Source of the DNA: Pisolithus tinctorius
Lineage: Eukaryota > Basidiomycota > Agaricomycetes > Boletales > Pisolithaceae
DNA length: 64,000 nucleotides
Assembly (NCBI GenBank): GCA_024663395.1
Contig: JANFAH010000004.1
Location: 1,302,001 to 1,366,000, forward strand
Direction of reading: 5' to 3'
A program made the translations under genes and the position numbers. Of the stretch, positions 25,201 to 37,484 are shown piece by piece. The notes under the pieces were generated by a model, which saw nothing but the letters and a program-made list of their open reading frames with translations, did no database searches and had not been told where the DNA came from. Each line of letters begins with the position of its first letter. Position 1 is the first letter of the stretch.

Positions 25201-26316
25201 CCAGCTTCACGTCCTGAAACTCATCAAGAGCCAGGTACCTTTCTCTGGTCGGAAGTGGCGTCAATGTAGGTTCATCGTTGTTGCGTAATAACTTCGAAAG
25301 TTTAATGCGTCGTGTACAGCTAATATGAAAGTGATCACTTCTATCTACCTGAACTGCCGACCAGATCTCCGTGACGAATGGCTCACAGGCAATGAAGTTG
25401 ATGATCTAAGCGATGCTCAGGTGCGCCAAATCTTTCTTGATAGCATACATACCTTTAAGTGCCCAATTTAGGCCCAGGAGTACGCGCTGCGCCACCTGGT
25501 CAAATTCTGTACGTGTCTCTAGATGCTGTGTGGAGTTAGTTGATTGATTCGTGAATAGACAACAGCAGGCGATACGGCGCTCAAGCTGCGCAACATGCCC
25601 AAGCACATAAACGATCCGTCAGTATGACGCACAACATGGATGGCTTACCACCAGGTCTGGAGCTGAGCAATATTATCCGGCCATTGGGCACGCCAAACAT
25701 CGTCGAAGCAGATGTCTTCCCTCCACCGCGCTCGCAGGCGCCAGATCCGTCGATATTCCTGCCGTATACGACGGAGGATCTTGCGTTCGAAGAGGAGTAT
25801 GAAGAATATTTATCCGATCTCGGTTGGTCGGACGAGCAGATGTCCGGCACGGTACCGCCCTCGACATCTTCGACCTCAGCATGGTCTAGGTTACCCGAGT
25901 TTGTATCGACTATGACGGACAATATCAGTGACAGCGAGAGTGTGGTATCTATTGGCGACCTCGGTGACGACACAAGACTTGAAGGCAGGGACGACCGCGA
26001 CATCCCCGATGAGAACATGAACAATTGGGAGGTAGGAATCAGCCCGTCTGACCCAATCTTCTGTACGGCTTATGCATGCACCTTACAGCATTTGAGTCCC
26101 AAGACTATGGCTGCCCTCCCCAAGTCTCCAGCAGGCAATCGTCGCTCCAGTTCGGGAACTGGACTCCGTCCCGTCCTGCCTTTCGGTCTCGATGATGACA
26201 GTGCCCTAGACCTTGGAGATGACGAGGAAGGAGAGGTTGGTCTGATGCCTCGGGAACAGTCTGGTCCTTTCGCTTCCGGAGGAGGCGTCGATGAAGTCGA
26301 ATATGCTTATGGGTGA
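22217..26316 (+). CDS. FAR11: Far11/STRIP1-type STRIPAK complex subunit
   Basis: Scaffold of the STRIPAK phosphatase-kinase complex, which in fungi acts in cell fusion, septation and TORC2 signalling at ER/nuclear membranes. About 18 exons. The N-terminal N1221-type domain is seen in FYSYVEMPQVAENLKAWQG, EHRDAEIRFTNARRLFYVLQ, ISVYLGMMYHIIEVFKERDD and PLPVYLFNVVSGLKDKTAKG. The C-terminal DUF3402-type part has DEADKLYSKHMYVSLSLWQM, HHLGQLLLDTNCLLLILKLF, RNFFSAINFAKVMQKLSKNR, MLQLHVLKLIKSQVPFSGRK and DEWLTGNEVDD. A predicted membrane stretch (LPVLSGWVLTLLKLLLATVS) lies between. The acidic tail ends VDEVEYAYG. Two introns need GC donors (22313-22365 and 23399-23449). Confidence 0.9.
22313..22365 (+). 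other. Probable GC-AG intron in FAR11 (first)
   Basis: Starts GCATGC after CCAAAG and ends TTGACAG. Removal joins VSSAPKPK to QSFYDFRYDDED in phase 0. The donor matches the GC consensus only weakly; no GT donor nearby gives this join. Confidence 0.55.
23399..23449 (+). other. Probable GC-AG intron in FAR11 (second)
   Basis: Starts GCAGGC after GACGAAG and ends CCTGCAG. Removal gives PPVPDEAIPIKCTPLDIEAF, matching Far11 relatives. The nearby GTACCT donor would put the next exon out of frame. Confidence 0.65.
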
Positions 26317-26489
26317 GTCTTGTGATACCCTTGGAAACGACCTGATCTCACGAGTAACGTAGTGTTTGATGTAGTAGACATTAGACTGTATTCAGCACAA
26401 ATACACACTACCTTGTCTGGACATTAGGCCTGCGAGTTTGAGGGCATCCAATGCTCTTACTGTAAGTGTAAAGCATCAAGGAAAGACTC

Positions 26490-28240
26490 TCAGATTGCCT
26501 CGATAAATGAAGCCTTCATCCTCGCAGTAGCCCAAGGACTGCCAGCCGCGTAGAAATCCATCGGGTATGTCCCCTTCGACGCTTGACCATCTCTCGACTC
26601 GTCCATCCAGCCCCTTCTCTGTCCCAATGCCACACATGCTTCATAGGGGCTCAACAGTGGCCGAACAAACGCATATCCCCAATCAATGGACAAGCGCGGA
26701 CAAGATGTTTGCACGAACGTTGAAATATGAGGTTCAAATAACGCAAGCTTCGCTGGAGACAATTCGGATAGGAGAATTGGAACGTGGGGTATGGGAACAG
26801 TCGAGGAAGTAAGCTGATGCTTGATGGCCTGCAACTGTTTGAAGCTGCCCTGCCGACCTAGCGTGCCTAGTATGACCCCCCAGATAGGTACGTCTAGCGA
26901 CGACTCAGTCTCATTCATGTCAGAGGAAAAGGCCAAGGTGCTCTGGCGAGCATTTCGGACTGCCTGATCCCGTACATCACGCATTTCATCGTGACTATAA
27001 TGCTCCCGAGTTAGTTTCTTGGAGTACGGATCATATCGGAAAGCAGGGACGGTGGGATTGGCAATCATGATGGACTCCAGATGAAAACGGCCATCGCCAA
27101 GGTACCTGCTGAATGTCAGTGGGAACGCAGCTGTGCCCGGGGACGTACACAAGGGCGTCAACGTCACTCAGGGATGGAGCGGTACAACCCAGAATCTCCC
27201 CTGGAGACAATGGCTTTGAACGTGGTATTACTGCGTTGTACCTTCCGGTCCACGGTCGGAACCTCCGGACTGCCTGCGTGTCGTCGGATTGAATCACTGG
27301 AGTCCCAGTGTCATTGACTGACGCTGACATGGAGGGTTCACGGTGTTCCAACGTGAGGTCCTCCTTGAGCTTTTGCAAGGCCGCAACAAATTGAATGGTC
27401 GAGACCAACGTCAGTCGCGTTGGCACTTCATGCCCATCACGGGCTTCTGGTTCCTGTCGCGGATCGGAGTCCCCAGCTGGGGGCTCCGGACACTCTATGC
27501 GAAGGTGAAAGTTCCGACCAGTATCCGCGTTGGCAGGTGTTTGTACATTGGACCCTCCGGTGTTGAGTAGCTGCTTGTAAAAGGTCTCCCGGTGGCTGGG
27601 TAAGTTTAAGCGCACAGTTTCTGCCAGGTGGGCGGAGTCAATGCCTATCTCTACGAATACGTAGAGCGTCTTTATCGTGGTTTGGTCAATCGGTACTGAG
27701 AACCGCCGAGTAAGTGTCACGTAGTGGAGTTATCACGAGTGGCGCTAACCGAGACAGCTGTGTCCGTAATGGACGAGCATGTCGCAACCCAAGGCAACGG
27801 CGGTATAATCATCGATACAGCATGCACCGTATGTGACATCACCCATGATGACCGTTGATGCGTCGGTAAACCTGAATTACGGTTAGAAAGATCGAGTGAA
27901 CCGCTGGTCGCTGACAGTGCAGTGTACAATCGACATACCGTTCGATGATGTCCGCAATAGTACAGGCGAACATCTGCAGGCCCTCCGGCATCTGAAGGGC
28001 TACTGCCTTCGCCTTGTTCTTCCGGACGTGATGTATCGTTTTGTGTATCTCGAACGAATAGTTTGAAGGCAATTGCTTGATTGCTTGGTTGAGCAGTGCA
28101 TCCGACAGGATATCGTCTGGTATCTGGTTTGCGATGCCAGCTGCAGGGACGCCCGGTTTCGATCGTGTGGAAGACTTTGAGCCTACGAAGCGCTTCCGTG
28201 GCTTCGGAATTCCACCCACTTGTTGTTTGTTTTCTACCAT
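26490..28240 (-). CDS. DPH1: Diphthamide biosynthesis protein 1
   Basis: Subunit of the Dph1-Dph2 radical enzyme, which moves the 3-amino-3-carboxypropyl group of S-adenosylmethionine to a histidine of elongation factor 2. Exons 28240-27939, 27871-27750, 27695-27149 and 27105-26490 give 528 aa. The three cysteines that hold the Fe4S4 cluster are present: [20 protein letters not shown] and the third in [11 protein letters not shown]. Other family stretches are [60 protein letters not shown] and [12 protein letters not shown] region of about 80 residues before [16 protein letters not shown] is unusually long and polar. Convergent with FAR11, 173 bp between stops. Confidence 0.94.
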
Positions 28241-28461
28241 GTCTGGTGCTGAGGAGCTGGTCGTAGCCGCAAATTGTGCAGTTAGATCTAATCAGTGAGC
28301 CGTACGGCACGTGACGTCTTCACGCCCAAAGACGCCGCATGCAGGCGGAAGTCTCTCTCGCTTCCATGCTCGGAGGCTAGCTCATTGCTTTGTCGTCTTG
28401 TAGACCACTCCTTGAGTCATCGTTTAAACGACAATAGTATCATCCAGGTCGCTGTCTCACC
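28241..28461. promoter_or_regulatory. Divergent promoter region, DPH1 / NPC1
   Basis: 221 bp between start codons. It must carry both promoters, unless an upstream NPC1 exon with the signal peptide also lies here; I could not find one in any frame. Confidence 0.4.
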
Positions 28462-31400
28462 ATGTCAGACAGTACCCCAGGCGAAGCGCTAGGGCAATGC
28501 GCCATGCGGGGGTCATGCGGCTCGAAAGGTTGGTTTGGCCAACAGCTGCCGTGCCCATACGATGGCCCACCATTAGAGGTATATATATGCTCTGGGTTCT
28601 GTCATTCGTGCTCATGCGTTGTCCTAGCTCGAGGGGAGTGATGGCCGAGACATGCTCGTATCCTTTTGCGGCCCAGAATATGCGCATGGTCCGACCTGTT
28701 GCACGTCTGACCAAGTTGAAACGTTGCGAGATTCCTTGTCCCAGGCGGAACCAATCATTTCGTCTTGTCCCGCTTGTCGGAATAACTTCAGGTCTTTCTT
28801 CTGCTCATTCACATGCTCGCCCCAACAAGGCTCTTTCCTGAACGTCACCGAAACACAGAAATCGAGTACAGGCGAAACTGCAGTCAAGTCTGTTGATTTC
28901 TTTGTTGGAGAGCGGTTTGCTTCCGGTTTCTATGACAGCTGCAAGAACGTACAAGTCGGGGCGACGAATGGGTACGCTATGGATCTCATAGGAGGAGGTG
29001 CAAAAACATATGCAGAGTTCCTCAAATTCCTCGGGGACGAGAAAGATATCGGAAGTCCGTTCCAAATCAATTTTCCTCAAACTCCTGCAGGTGTCAACCC
29101 ATTTAGCCCGATTCCCAGGAGCTGTGTGGACAACGACCTCGGCAGTCGGTGTGCATGTATTGACTGTCCGGACGTATGTCCGGAACTCCCATACATTCAT
29201 CCGCCAGGACAGGAACCGACATGTCTTGTCGGCCCTTTGACTTGTCTGTCCTTTGTCTTGACGCTGGCCTACATCCTCGCAGTCGTTTCCTTCCTTTTTG
29301 GATACTTCCTACAAGTTGCCATGCGAAGGCGGAGAGAGAAGAGATACGAACGCATGGTTTTATCTTCGGATGCCGCGTCGACCACTCTTTCGCCAAAGAA
29401 CAGAACCCGCAGTTTAGTTGGGGCTTCATCACTCTCGCAACCCGACGGCGATGACTCACTCGGAGCGCATTCAAACGATTCAAGACATCTCGGTCGCGGA
29501 GCATCCCTACTGGACCCAATTGCAACATCTCAGCCCCGCCGATATCACTTAAACAATCTTCTCGGGCGAAAGTTCTACCAACTTGGCCTTCTGGCTGCTT
29601 CCTCCCCCTTTCTGATGTTTGCTATTGTGTTTACCGCTATTGGCCTCCTTAATCTCGGTTGGAAGAAGTTCGCGATAGAGACAGACCCGGTCAGGCTATG
29701 GGTTGCTCCAGACTCTGAAAGCAAAATGCAAAAGGAGTTTTTTGATGCGCACTTCGGGCCGTTTTACCGCGCACAACAGATATTTGTCACGAAGGCAACG
29801 GATGCTTACACAGTCCCAGAAAATGTGTCGCTTGTGTCGACAGGTGGGGCTGTACTCTCATTTGACCACCTCAGGTATTGGTTGGCCGTCGAAAGCGATA
29901 TACGTGAACTGCGTTCATCACCCAACGGCTACGGGATTGAAGATGTTTGTTTCAAACCTGCAGGACCCAGTGGCGCGTGTGTAGTGCAGTCCATTGGGGC
30001 ATGGTTCTCCAACGATCTCAGCGGTTACGACGAGGAGTCATGGAGAGATCGTGTTCTCCATTGTGCGAATTCCCCAGTCGATTGTCTCCCCGATTACCAA
30101 CAGCCTTTGGGGCCGCGATATGTGCTGGGTGGCGTACCAGAGAACAGTGCAGGAGAAAAATCATTTCTTGAGGCCGAGGCCATGGTCGTCACATACGTGG
30201 TGTCCGACTCTTTGGATCCTAACGAGCAGGCGAAAGCTATGGAGTGGGAGCAGGCCCTCAAAGAGTACCTGCTGGAGCTCAGCGATACCATTGATACTGA
30301 TGCCGGTTTGCATATCGCTTTCTCGACTGGCGTGTCACTGGAAGAGGAAATCAGTAAGAGTACTAATACTGACGTCAAAATTGTCGTTCTCTCGTACTTG
30401 GCCATGTTCTTATACGTCTCTTTGGCGTTGGGAAAGTGGGAAGCAACCGATGAAGGAGTCGTGGCGTCGTTAACCCATTGGATACGCGGTCTTCCTGCAC
30501 TCTTTAAGCGTTCCAGCGTCGGGTCGTCTTCGATATCTGTCGACTCACGGACTTCACCACGCATCTTGCCCCGCCTGCCTCGTAGCCTCTTTGTGAATTC
30601 CAGGATGTGCCTCGGCCTATTTGGTATCGGACTTGTTATTTTGTCGGTGTCATCTTCCGTCGGTCTTCTTTCTCTGCTTGGGGTGAAGACGACTTTGATT
30701 ATAGCAGAAGTTATTCCTTTCCTTGTCCTCGCCGTAGGCGTGGACAATGTCTTCATACTAGTTCACGAACTTGATCGGCAGAATCTTCGTCATGGCCCCA
30801 ATGCAGTGCAAAATTCTGCCGCCGGGGGGCCTCGCTCTCCTACCCAATCTCATCGTTCCCCCTTAGATTCAACCTGGGAAAATTCCGTCGACGCCGAATC
30901 CATACCGTCCTTCCGCTCAGCAGAAGAACGCGTAGCGATGACCTTGGCGAAAATGGGGCCCTCTATCCTCCTCAGTTCGGTTACTGAGACAGTTGCTTTC
31001 GGGCTGGGAGCATTGGTTCCAATGCCAGCAGTTCGAAACTTTGCACTATATGCGGCTGGCAGCGTATTATTAAATGCTATTCTGCAAGTGACGGTCTTCG
31101 TTAGCGCACTTTCCTTGGACCTGAGGCGAGCGGAGGTGAGTTCTCGACCTCGAAGCGTGTCCCCATACTTATTCCTTAACAGTCCAGTCGGGTTGAATGT
31201 CTCCCATGTATACGACTGTCATCCCGAATTGCATTGTTGGACGCTCCTAACCATCGGGGACCCGGCGGAATTGCGCGTTTCATTCGTCGACATTATGCAC
31301 CTTTCCTCCTGCATCCAGTCGTCAAGGGTTTTGTGGTGCTGCTTTTTTCGGGACTGTTCGTGTTATCTGTTATATCCATGCAACATATCGAGCTCGGCCT

Positions 31401-32921
31401 TGGTGAATTTTCTTTGTCGTATGCAGGTTGTTCCCTTGTCTGACTTCTGGGCAGACCAGAGACTAGCACTTCCGTCAGAGTCGTACCTCAACGACTACTT
31501 TGACCACCTCGAGGTCTACCTAGACATTGGCCCACCAGTTTATTTCGTTGTGCACAGTACCGATGTCACACAACGTCCTAATCAGCAAAAGCTTTGCGGC
31601 CGTTTCACTACATGCGACGACCTCTCCGTTGCCAACGTACTTGAGGCTGAACGAAAGCGACCGGACTCTTCGTTCATCTCCCAACCAACAGCATCGTGGA
31701 TAGATGACTTTCTCAAATGGCTCGACCCCGCTATGGAGACATGTTGTCGCGTCCGAAAGAGAGATCCTTCTAGGTTCTGTGCACCTAGAGATTCGGAGCG
31801 ACTGTGCCAGCCTTGTCTATATGGTAGAGAGCCCCAATGGAACATCACAATGACCGGACTTCCCGAAGGGGAAGAATTTATGCGATACCTCCAGCAATGG
31901 CTTATCTCTCCCACTGACGAAGAATGCCCACTGGCTGGCAGAGCATCTTACGGAAGCGCGCTCTCCCTGGATGATGAAGGTGTGGAAGTGGTGGCCTCTC
32001 ACTTCCGCACAATGCATTCTCCGTTACGGTCTCAAGCAGACTTCATTAACTCGTTTGCAGCCGCCCACCGCATTGCGGATGACATCTCCGAGCATATGGG
32101 ATTGAAGGTGTTCCCTTATTCACTCCATTATGTCTTCTTTGATCAGTATGCCCATATCATCGCCATCGCGCAAGAAATCCTCGGTCTCGGTCTTGCCGCG
32201 GTGCTAGTCATTACAGCACTGCTCTTAGGTTCATGGCGGAGCGGTACCATTGTTACCGGCGTAGTCGCGCTCACTGTGGTAAATGTGATGGGCGTTATGG
32301 CCGTTTGGGACATCAACCTCAACGCCATCAGTTTGGTGAACCTGGTAATATCCCTCGGAATCGCAGTGGAGTTTTGTGCCCATGTTGCAAGGGCATTCAT
32401 GAACCCTAGCTCTGACTTATATGTAGACCAACCAGCGGGACAGAAGGAAAGAGACGCAAGGATGTGGGCCGCCTTGGCCGATGTTGGCCCTTCGGTAATG
32501 TCGCCTTCCGTCCGCCGACGATAGCCATTTGCTGAAACCGAGCCAGGTCTTGTCTGGGATTACTTTTACCAAACTGATCGGCGTATCTGTTCTTGCCTTG
32601 ACGAGATCACGCCTGCTAGAGGTATGCCGGATGTTCGATGCCACAAAATGCAATGAATAACATATCGTTGATAGATTTACTATTTTCGCATGTGGCTTAC
32701 GTTAATTGTAGCAGGCGCACTGCATGGACTGGTGCTACTCCCAGTTGTTTTAAGCCTTGCCGGAGGGCCAGGCTTTGCACAAGAGACGGATGAGGATTGG
32801 ATGGCCAAAGTCATTCGGAATGAACATACGTAAGTGGTTAACATTCGCTCTAAATATTCGATCATGGAACCTTTCGATTAGACCGTTGCTTGCCGACGAC
32901 TCCTCTGTCTTGAGCGACTGA
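28462..32921 (+). CDS. NCR1: NPC1-type sterol transporter (Ncr1)
   Basis: Polytopic protein of the vacuole/lysosome membrane that takes sterols from NPC2 in the lumen into the membrane. Seven exons (28462-28578, 28628-31135, 31183-31402, 31455-32494, 32547-32621, 32675-32829, 32882-32921) give 1,384 aa in frame. The Cys-rich N-terminal sterol domain has GQCAMRGSCGSKGWFGQQLP, CCTSDQVETL and CPACRNNFRSFFCSFTCSP. The sterol-sensing domain begins LGLFGIGLVILSVSS and includes VIPFLVLAVGVDNVFILVHE. The RND-type C-terminal half has QRLALPSESYLNDYF and NLVISLGIAVEFCAHVARAF. The tail ends PLLADDSSVLSD. The predicted N-terminus lacks a hydrophobic signal peptide although this domain should face the lumen, so the true first exon is probably missed. 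Confidence 0.92.
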
Positions 32922-32998
32922 CCGCTCTTCTTCGCAATGGATACCAGTAGTTGTCCACACCTAGAGTACTGTAACTACTAGTCATGTTAACTGAAATA

Positions 32999-33929
32999 CT
33001 ATTCTGGTGACCTGGATCTGCTATCTCTGATATCATCCCTACTGTAGCTTCTTCTGCCTCGACTGACTGACCTAGACCGAGATCTGCTTCGGGTGTACCT
33101 CGAGTACGAAGAATAAGACGCAGATCGTGAGCGGGTACGCGAACGAGTGCGCGAACGAGAACGGGAACGAGAGCGTGAAGGGGTAAGCGAACGCGAACGA
33201 CTTGAACGAACTGAATAGCTTCTGGAGCGACTGCGTCGTCCGCGACCATATCCTGTGCCTCCACGCTCGTAGCTCGGCGATCTCCGCCGGGGCGGAAGAC
33301 GGTCAGCCCTTCTGTACGGGGACCTGGAACGAGAACGTGAGGGACGGTAGATGTCTCTCGCGGGAGGGCCGCGACGACCGAGAAAGCCCCTTGAGCGGTA
33401 TGTGTCCGGGAATCTCGGAGCATCGTACCCCCGCCTGCGATAGGGTGGAGAGCGAGAGCGTGTACGAGAGCGGGAACGTGAGAACGAACGACGATCACGT
33501 CCGTTGCGAACAGGGCGAAGACGCGAGCGCGAACGAGCACGAATAGGCAGATCAGACAATTCGACCTTCAGGACAAGGCCGTCAAGCTGACCGCCATTCA
33601 TATGAGATACGGCCTTGTGAGCAGAGGCCGCCACCGTATATTCTAGCGCCGCTTTTCCTCGGTTTTGGCCAGCTAAGCCAAAGCAATGTTAGAGACCATA
33701 AAACCGGTCAAATCAGAGTGAAGACCTTACACTTTGAATATAAAGGTAGGTCGATTTTGACGATTTCGCCGTAGAATCCGAATATTGCTTGGAGGTGAGA
33801 TTGAACAACATTGCGAGACAGACCATTGACGACGACGACTTTGACGTCCTTTTGACCGGAGCCGTTCTCCATGTCAATATCTACATCTCTGAGCGGCTTT
33901 GGCGACGGGGAACGTCCCCTGTCCGACAT
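32999..33929 (-). CDS. RNPS1-like RRM/SR-rich protein
   Basis: RNA-binding protein of the type found in the ASAP/exon-junction complex, acting in splicing and mRNA quality control. Exons 33929-33731 and 33672-32999 give 290 aa. A single RRM lies at about residues 29-105: KVVVVNGLSRNVVQSHLQAI, FGFYGEIVKIDLPL and the RNP1-like SGQNRGKAALEY, then HMNGGQLDGLVLKVELSDLP. The C-terminal two thirds is an RS domain, with runs of alternating Arg and Ser broken by Pro/Tyr, which explains the codon-repetitive DNA at 33050-33540. The start MSDRGRSPSPKP was chosen over an in-frame Met 25 codons upstream because it resembles relatives. Convergent with NPC1, 77 bp between stops. Confidence 0.85.
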
Positions 33930-34060
33930 TGTTGCACAGAACGATGGTCTCCTTAACTCGACAAAACGATGGCTTGCGAGGAGTGCCGCTGTGACATGTG
34001 ACATGGACCCGTCACGACACCACCCCTATTAGCATTCCGGCATATTTACGGTACTAGTAA

Positions 34061-35921
34061 CTAGTCGATATCCAGTTTGACCCTCTTTTCCATTCGCATT
34101 TCAGAAAACATGTCATCCCAGATCCAGTGCACTCTCTTCAAATGCTTCTTCACGAGATCTTTCCGGGAAAATCGCCGTCCACAGACATCGCAACTATACG
34201 GACGGTATCCGCCGTGACTGGCTTCGTGTCGTTTACATTCATTCTTGCGTAAAAAACGATCCGAACTAGTCCGAGAGATCAGCACACGGGATAAGAAGCT
34301 GAAGTCAAACTACGAACCACACGGAGCACGCGAACGGTCGTTGGTCTACGTGAGCCCCGACATGAACCAATATATGATCTTTGCGCTTATTCCGTTGCTC
34401 GCACCCGACAACATAACACCGATAGTCGTCCAGTAGCTCGCCTCGCTGTGACAACTGTCCAGCAAAGTGGGCAAGCCACGACCGGGTAAGATCTTGGCCG
34501 GGATTATTCAGGCGATATTGCTCGGCTCTTCTCTTAAGTTCGCGCAGTTCGACCCCATGGTGTGCGTTTAGGACGGGAGAGAAATGCATTTCATCCGGGG
34601 AAGAAACACGAGCGTGATCGTCATCATTCCCCAAGGCTGGAGGTTCAGGGAAAATATACGTATGATCATGATGCAAATAACCAACATCCGATTTCGGCGA
34701 CGGCTGTTGGGACTCCCTGATCGGCTCCTGTGGGGTGGACGGACTACAATTGATTAATTTGTCTTCCTCAGAAGCCGAGGGCGTAATTGAGTGCTTAAGG
34801 AGATTAAAGGTTGTCGACGACGGAAACTCCCGTTGGGTGGGGATGATTGGTTTGTCTTTTTCGGAAGTCGACCGCGTGATTGAGTGCTCTAGGCCATTGG
34901 GAGCTGTCGACGATAGAAACTTCTGCGGAGTGAATGGGCTACGGATGATTGGTTTGCCTTCTTTGGAAGTCGACCGCGTGATTGAGTGCTCGAGGATATT
35001 GAAGGCTGTCGACGATGAAAACTCCTGCAGGGTGGCTGGGATACAGATGACTGGTTTGACTTCTTCGGAAGTCGACCGCGTGATTGAGTGCTCGAGGACA
35101 TTGAGGGTTGTCGACGACGGAAACTCCTGCAGGGTGGGTGGGATACCGATGATTGGTCCGACTACCTCAGAAGCGGACCGCGTGATCGAGTTCCTGAGGA
35201 CATCGAAGGTTGTCGACGACGGAAAATCAAATGTAGGACTTTCCGTAATTTGGTCAGCCGCGGTCTTCGTGGGAAGCAGGGGGGTTTGATTGAGCCACTC
35301 GGGGTACGGTGACGACCGGAGCGTATCGAGAGGATTTACTGTTGCGAGAGGAGGAACAACAGACAAGTAGAAATCGTGCATGTTCACATCAGCTACGAGT
35401 CCGATGGGGATGGCGGAGATATGCCTGACGTCGTCAAAGAGGTCTATCGGCGCGTCAAATTTGAACCTTGAACTGCAAGGCATAGCAGAGGTTAAAGGAT
35501 GGTTCGCTGCGTAATTCATGATTGAAGGAAGCGGTGACGAGAATGTAAAGGCCATGGTCGAGGGGAGATCCACTGGGGGGGCATCCATGCCTTGGGTTGA
35601 TGGAAGCACCGGAGAAAAGCCCAGCACGCCTTTTCCGCCGACCTGCATTGGATTGACCAGTTGCTGACATGGGTCCCTTTGCCCTCTCGAGTCTCCCTTG
35701 ACCAAAGTGGTGTCTGTGGTGTAGCTGATTCCGAGACCTGAGATAGGATGGAGGGCGTCGGTATAGTCTTGTATAGTGTTCAGATACTTAAAATGTAGAG
35801 TTGATGTTTCTGTAGGAGGATGGTGCAACGCCGGCGTCGCACGGGCATTTCGAGGCTTGAAGTTGGTAGTCGTGCAGTCGGGTGATATATTCGGAGAGAT
35901 TGTGTTCCGGTATCGTTTCAT
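34061..35921 (-). CDS. C2H2 zinc-finger protein with internal repeats
   Basis: Probable DNA-binding regulator. Exons 35921-34318 and 34265-34061 give 602 aa. Three C2H2 fingers sit at the C-terminus: CYVVGCEQRNKRKDHILVHV (then GAH), CSVCSDRFLRKNECKRHEAS (then H) and CDVCGRRFSRKDLVKKHLKR (then VH). The second finger is complete only after removing the intron 34266-34317, whose donor is GTTCGT. The N-terminal 450 residues are Ser/Thr/Pro-rich without a known domain and hold five tandem copies of a 31-34 residue unit with the core SITRS. I cannot name an orthologue. Confidence 0.82.
34725..35225 (-). repeat. Five-copy in-frame coding tandem repeat
   Basis: 501 bp of head-to-tail units of 102, 102, 102, 93 and 102 bp within the zinc-finger gene. 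Each unit encodes a variant of F-x-S-S-T-x-x-x-x-L-x-[HN]-S-I-T-[RP]-S-x-S-E, followed by a variable K-P-I-I and a P-T-x-Q-E ending. All unit lengths are multiples of three, so the frame is kept. Copies differ at many positions, so the array is not recent. Confidence 0.88.
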
Positions 35922-36106
35922 GCTGAATTAATCCTGAGTAATAGAGTAATAGAGACGTGCGCAAAGAACGACAGATACGAAATGGCTGGCCGTGGAACTG
36001 ACAAGCGGCAGTTTACTGATTGGGACATGTTAGGGGCTATTTGTCTGTGTTTGGTACCGCGTTCGACTTCCAAGCAACACGGATTGGGAAACACATAAAT
36101 GCATAA

Positions 36107-37257
36107 ATGCTCGCGCTGTGTCGTAGAGCACAGGCGAGATGGCGCTCATCGACGGCCAGTAAGCCCGGACAGAGACGTGTGCTGCTAAAGCCATCAGTAG
36201 TGATCGCTGGAGTGTCCTCTGCCATTGCAGCTTACCTCGCACTGTGCAACCAGCCGTACAGTCTGCCAATCCGCATGGAAAAGCCGTTGAATCCATCTAA
36301 ATTCACCCCTGCAACCCTCGTCAAATCGGTCCAAACATCCTCTGATACGAAATTGCTGACGCTCTCCCTGCCTCCGGATTCGATACCCCAGGACAACCGA
36401 GAATTAACCCCGATATGGTCCGTCTTCGTCAAGGATGACGATATTCAGGTGGAGAGGCCCTACACACCCTTAGAAGGGGTAGATGAAAGTGGGAACATGT
36501 CGTTTTGGATTAAGAAGTATGATCACGGTGAAGTGGCCCGCTGGTTACATGCAAAGCAACTCGGTTCTTCTATTGAATTACGTGGTCCTGTGAAAACTTG
36601 GACATGGAAAGATGACACTTGGGATGATATCATCATGGTGCGTAGCCGCCCCTCTTAGCACATTTACCAACATCTGATGATGAACGGCTCCAAGGTTTCA
36701 GGTGGTACGGGAATTACCCCCTTCTACCAGCTTCTGCACCATGTATTCTCCTCAGAAAACGAGTGTAAAAGTCGCCTAACGTTACTTCACGCGTCGAAGA
36801 CTCCTGCAGACCTGCCACCTGCCAACGTGATGGAATTTCTTCACGGTGTAGCTGAGCAGCACCCGAACAACTTTAGGTTCTGTGTCTTTGTAGACTCCCT
36901 AGACGTCTCCCAACAACATAAGGCTAAGATCCCTATGGACATCACATGTGATCGCATTGGAAAATCCGCGTTACAGGACGCACTCCAATTAAAGAAGACA
37001 ATGCCGTGGTGGAAGGCGCTCTTTTGGCCGACGAACGTCCCGGCAGTCGCTGAAGATCGAAAAGTGATTGTCCTGGTCTGTGGACCAGAGCAGTTAGTAT
37101 TGTCCTCACCCGAGAGTAAATGATGCCATTTAACAGAATCTCACACAGAATGGTGAATGCGATCGCTGGACCTTATGGCCGAAACTATGCGCAAGGGAAG
37201 GTTGGGGGAATTCTTGGAGAGTTAGGCTTGCGGTCACACCAGGTCTGGAAGCTCTAA
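36107..37257 (+). CDS. Cytochrome-b5-reductase-like flavoprotein
   Basis: FAD/NAD(P)H-dependent oxidoreductase of the ferredoxin-reductase fold. Exons 36107-36637, 36695-37092 and 37149-37257 give 345 aa. The N-terminus is basic and Ser-rich with a hydrophobic stretch (VVIAGVSSAIAAYLALC), suggesting a mitochondrial membrane anchor. The FAD motif is VERPYTPLEG, the NAD(P)H site is VSGGTGITPFYQLLHHV, and the dinucleotide-binding end is VLVCGPEQMVNAIAGPYG, close to the family CGPxxM; the protein ends LRSHQVWKL. The linker between the NAD motif and CGP is longer than in classic cytochrome b5 reductases, so it may be a divergent branch rather than Mcr1 itself. Confidence 0.85.
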
Positions 37258-37484
37258 TTCCTAACGATATGTCGATGCTGTTCTGAGGGCACAGTTCTAT
37301 TTTTCACCCCGACGGTAAATTCGGAACCTGGTTTAGCAGTGACTACCATCGATACATCAAGCGTTACGAACCCTGGTACCATCACCTGGATGACCAGGAC
37401 ATTTTCCGCTAGACAAAGTATCATAGACCTACGAGAGCGTGGAAAAACCTACTCTATACCCCCTGCGAACCTGTGAGTTGTGTT

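Noticed and set aside
33050..33540. Repetitive GAACGAGA/CGAGAGCG-like DNA that looked like a satellite
   Set aside because: It is the codon pattern of the RS domain of the RNPS1-like gene on the other strand.
34735..35289. Long plus-strand open frame of 184 codons, and a possible CRISPR-like repeat array
   Set aside because: Both are the reverse side of the in-frame repeats of the zinc-finger gene. Units of about 102 bp have no spacers and encode a repeated peptide.
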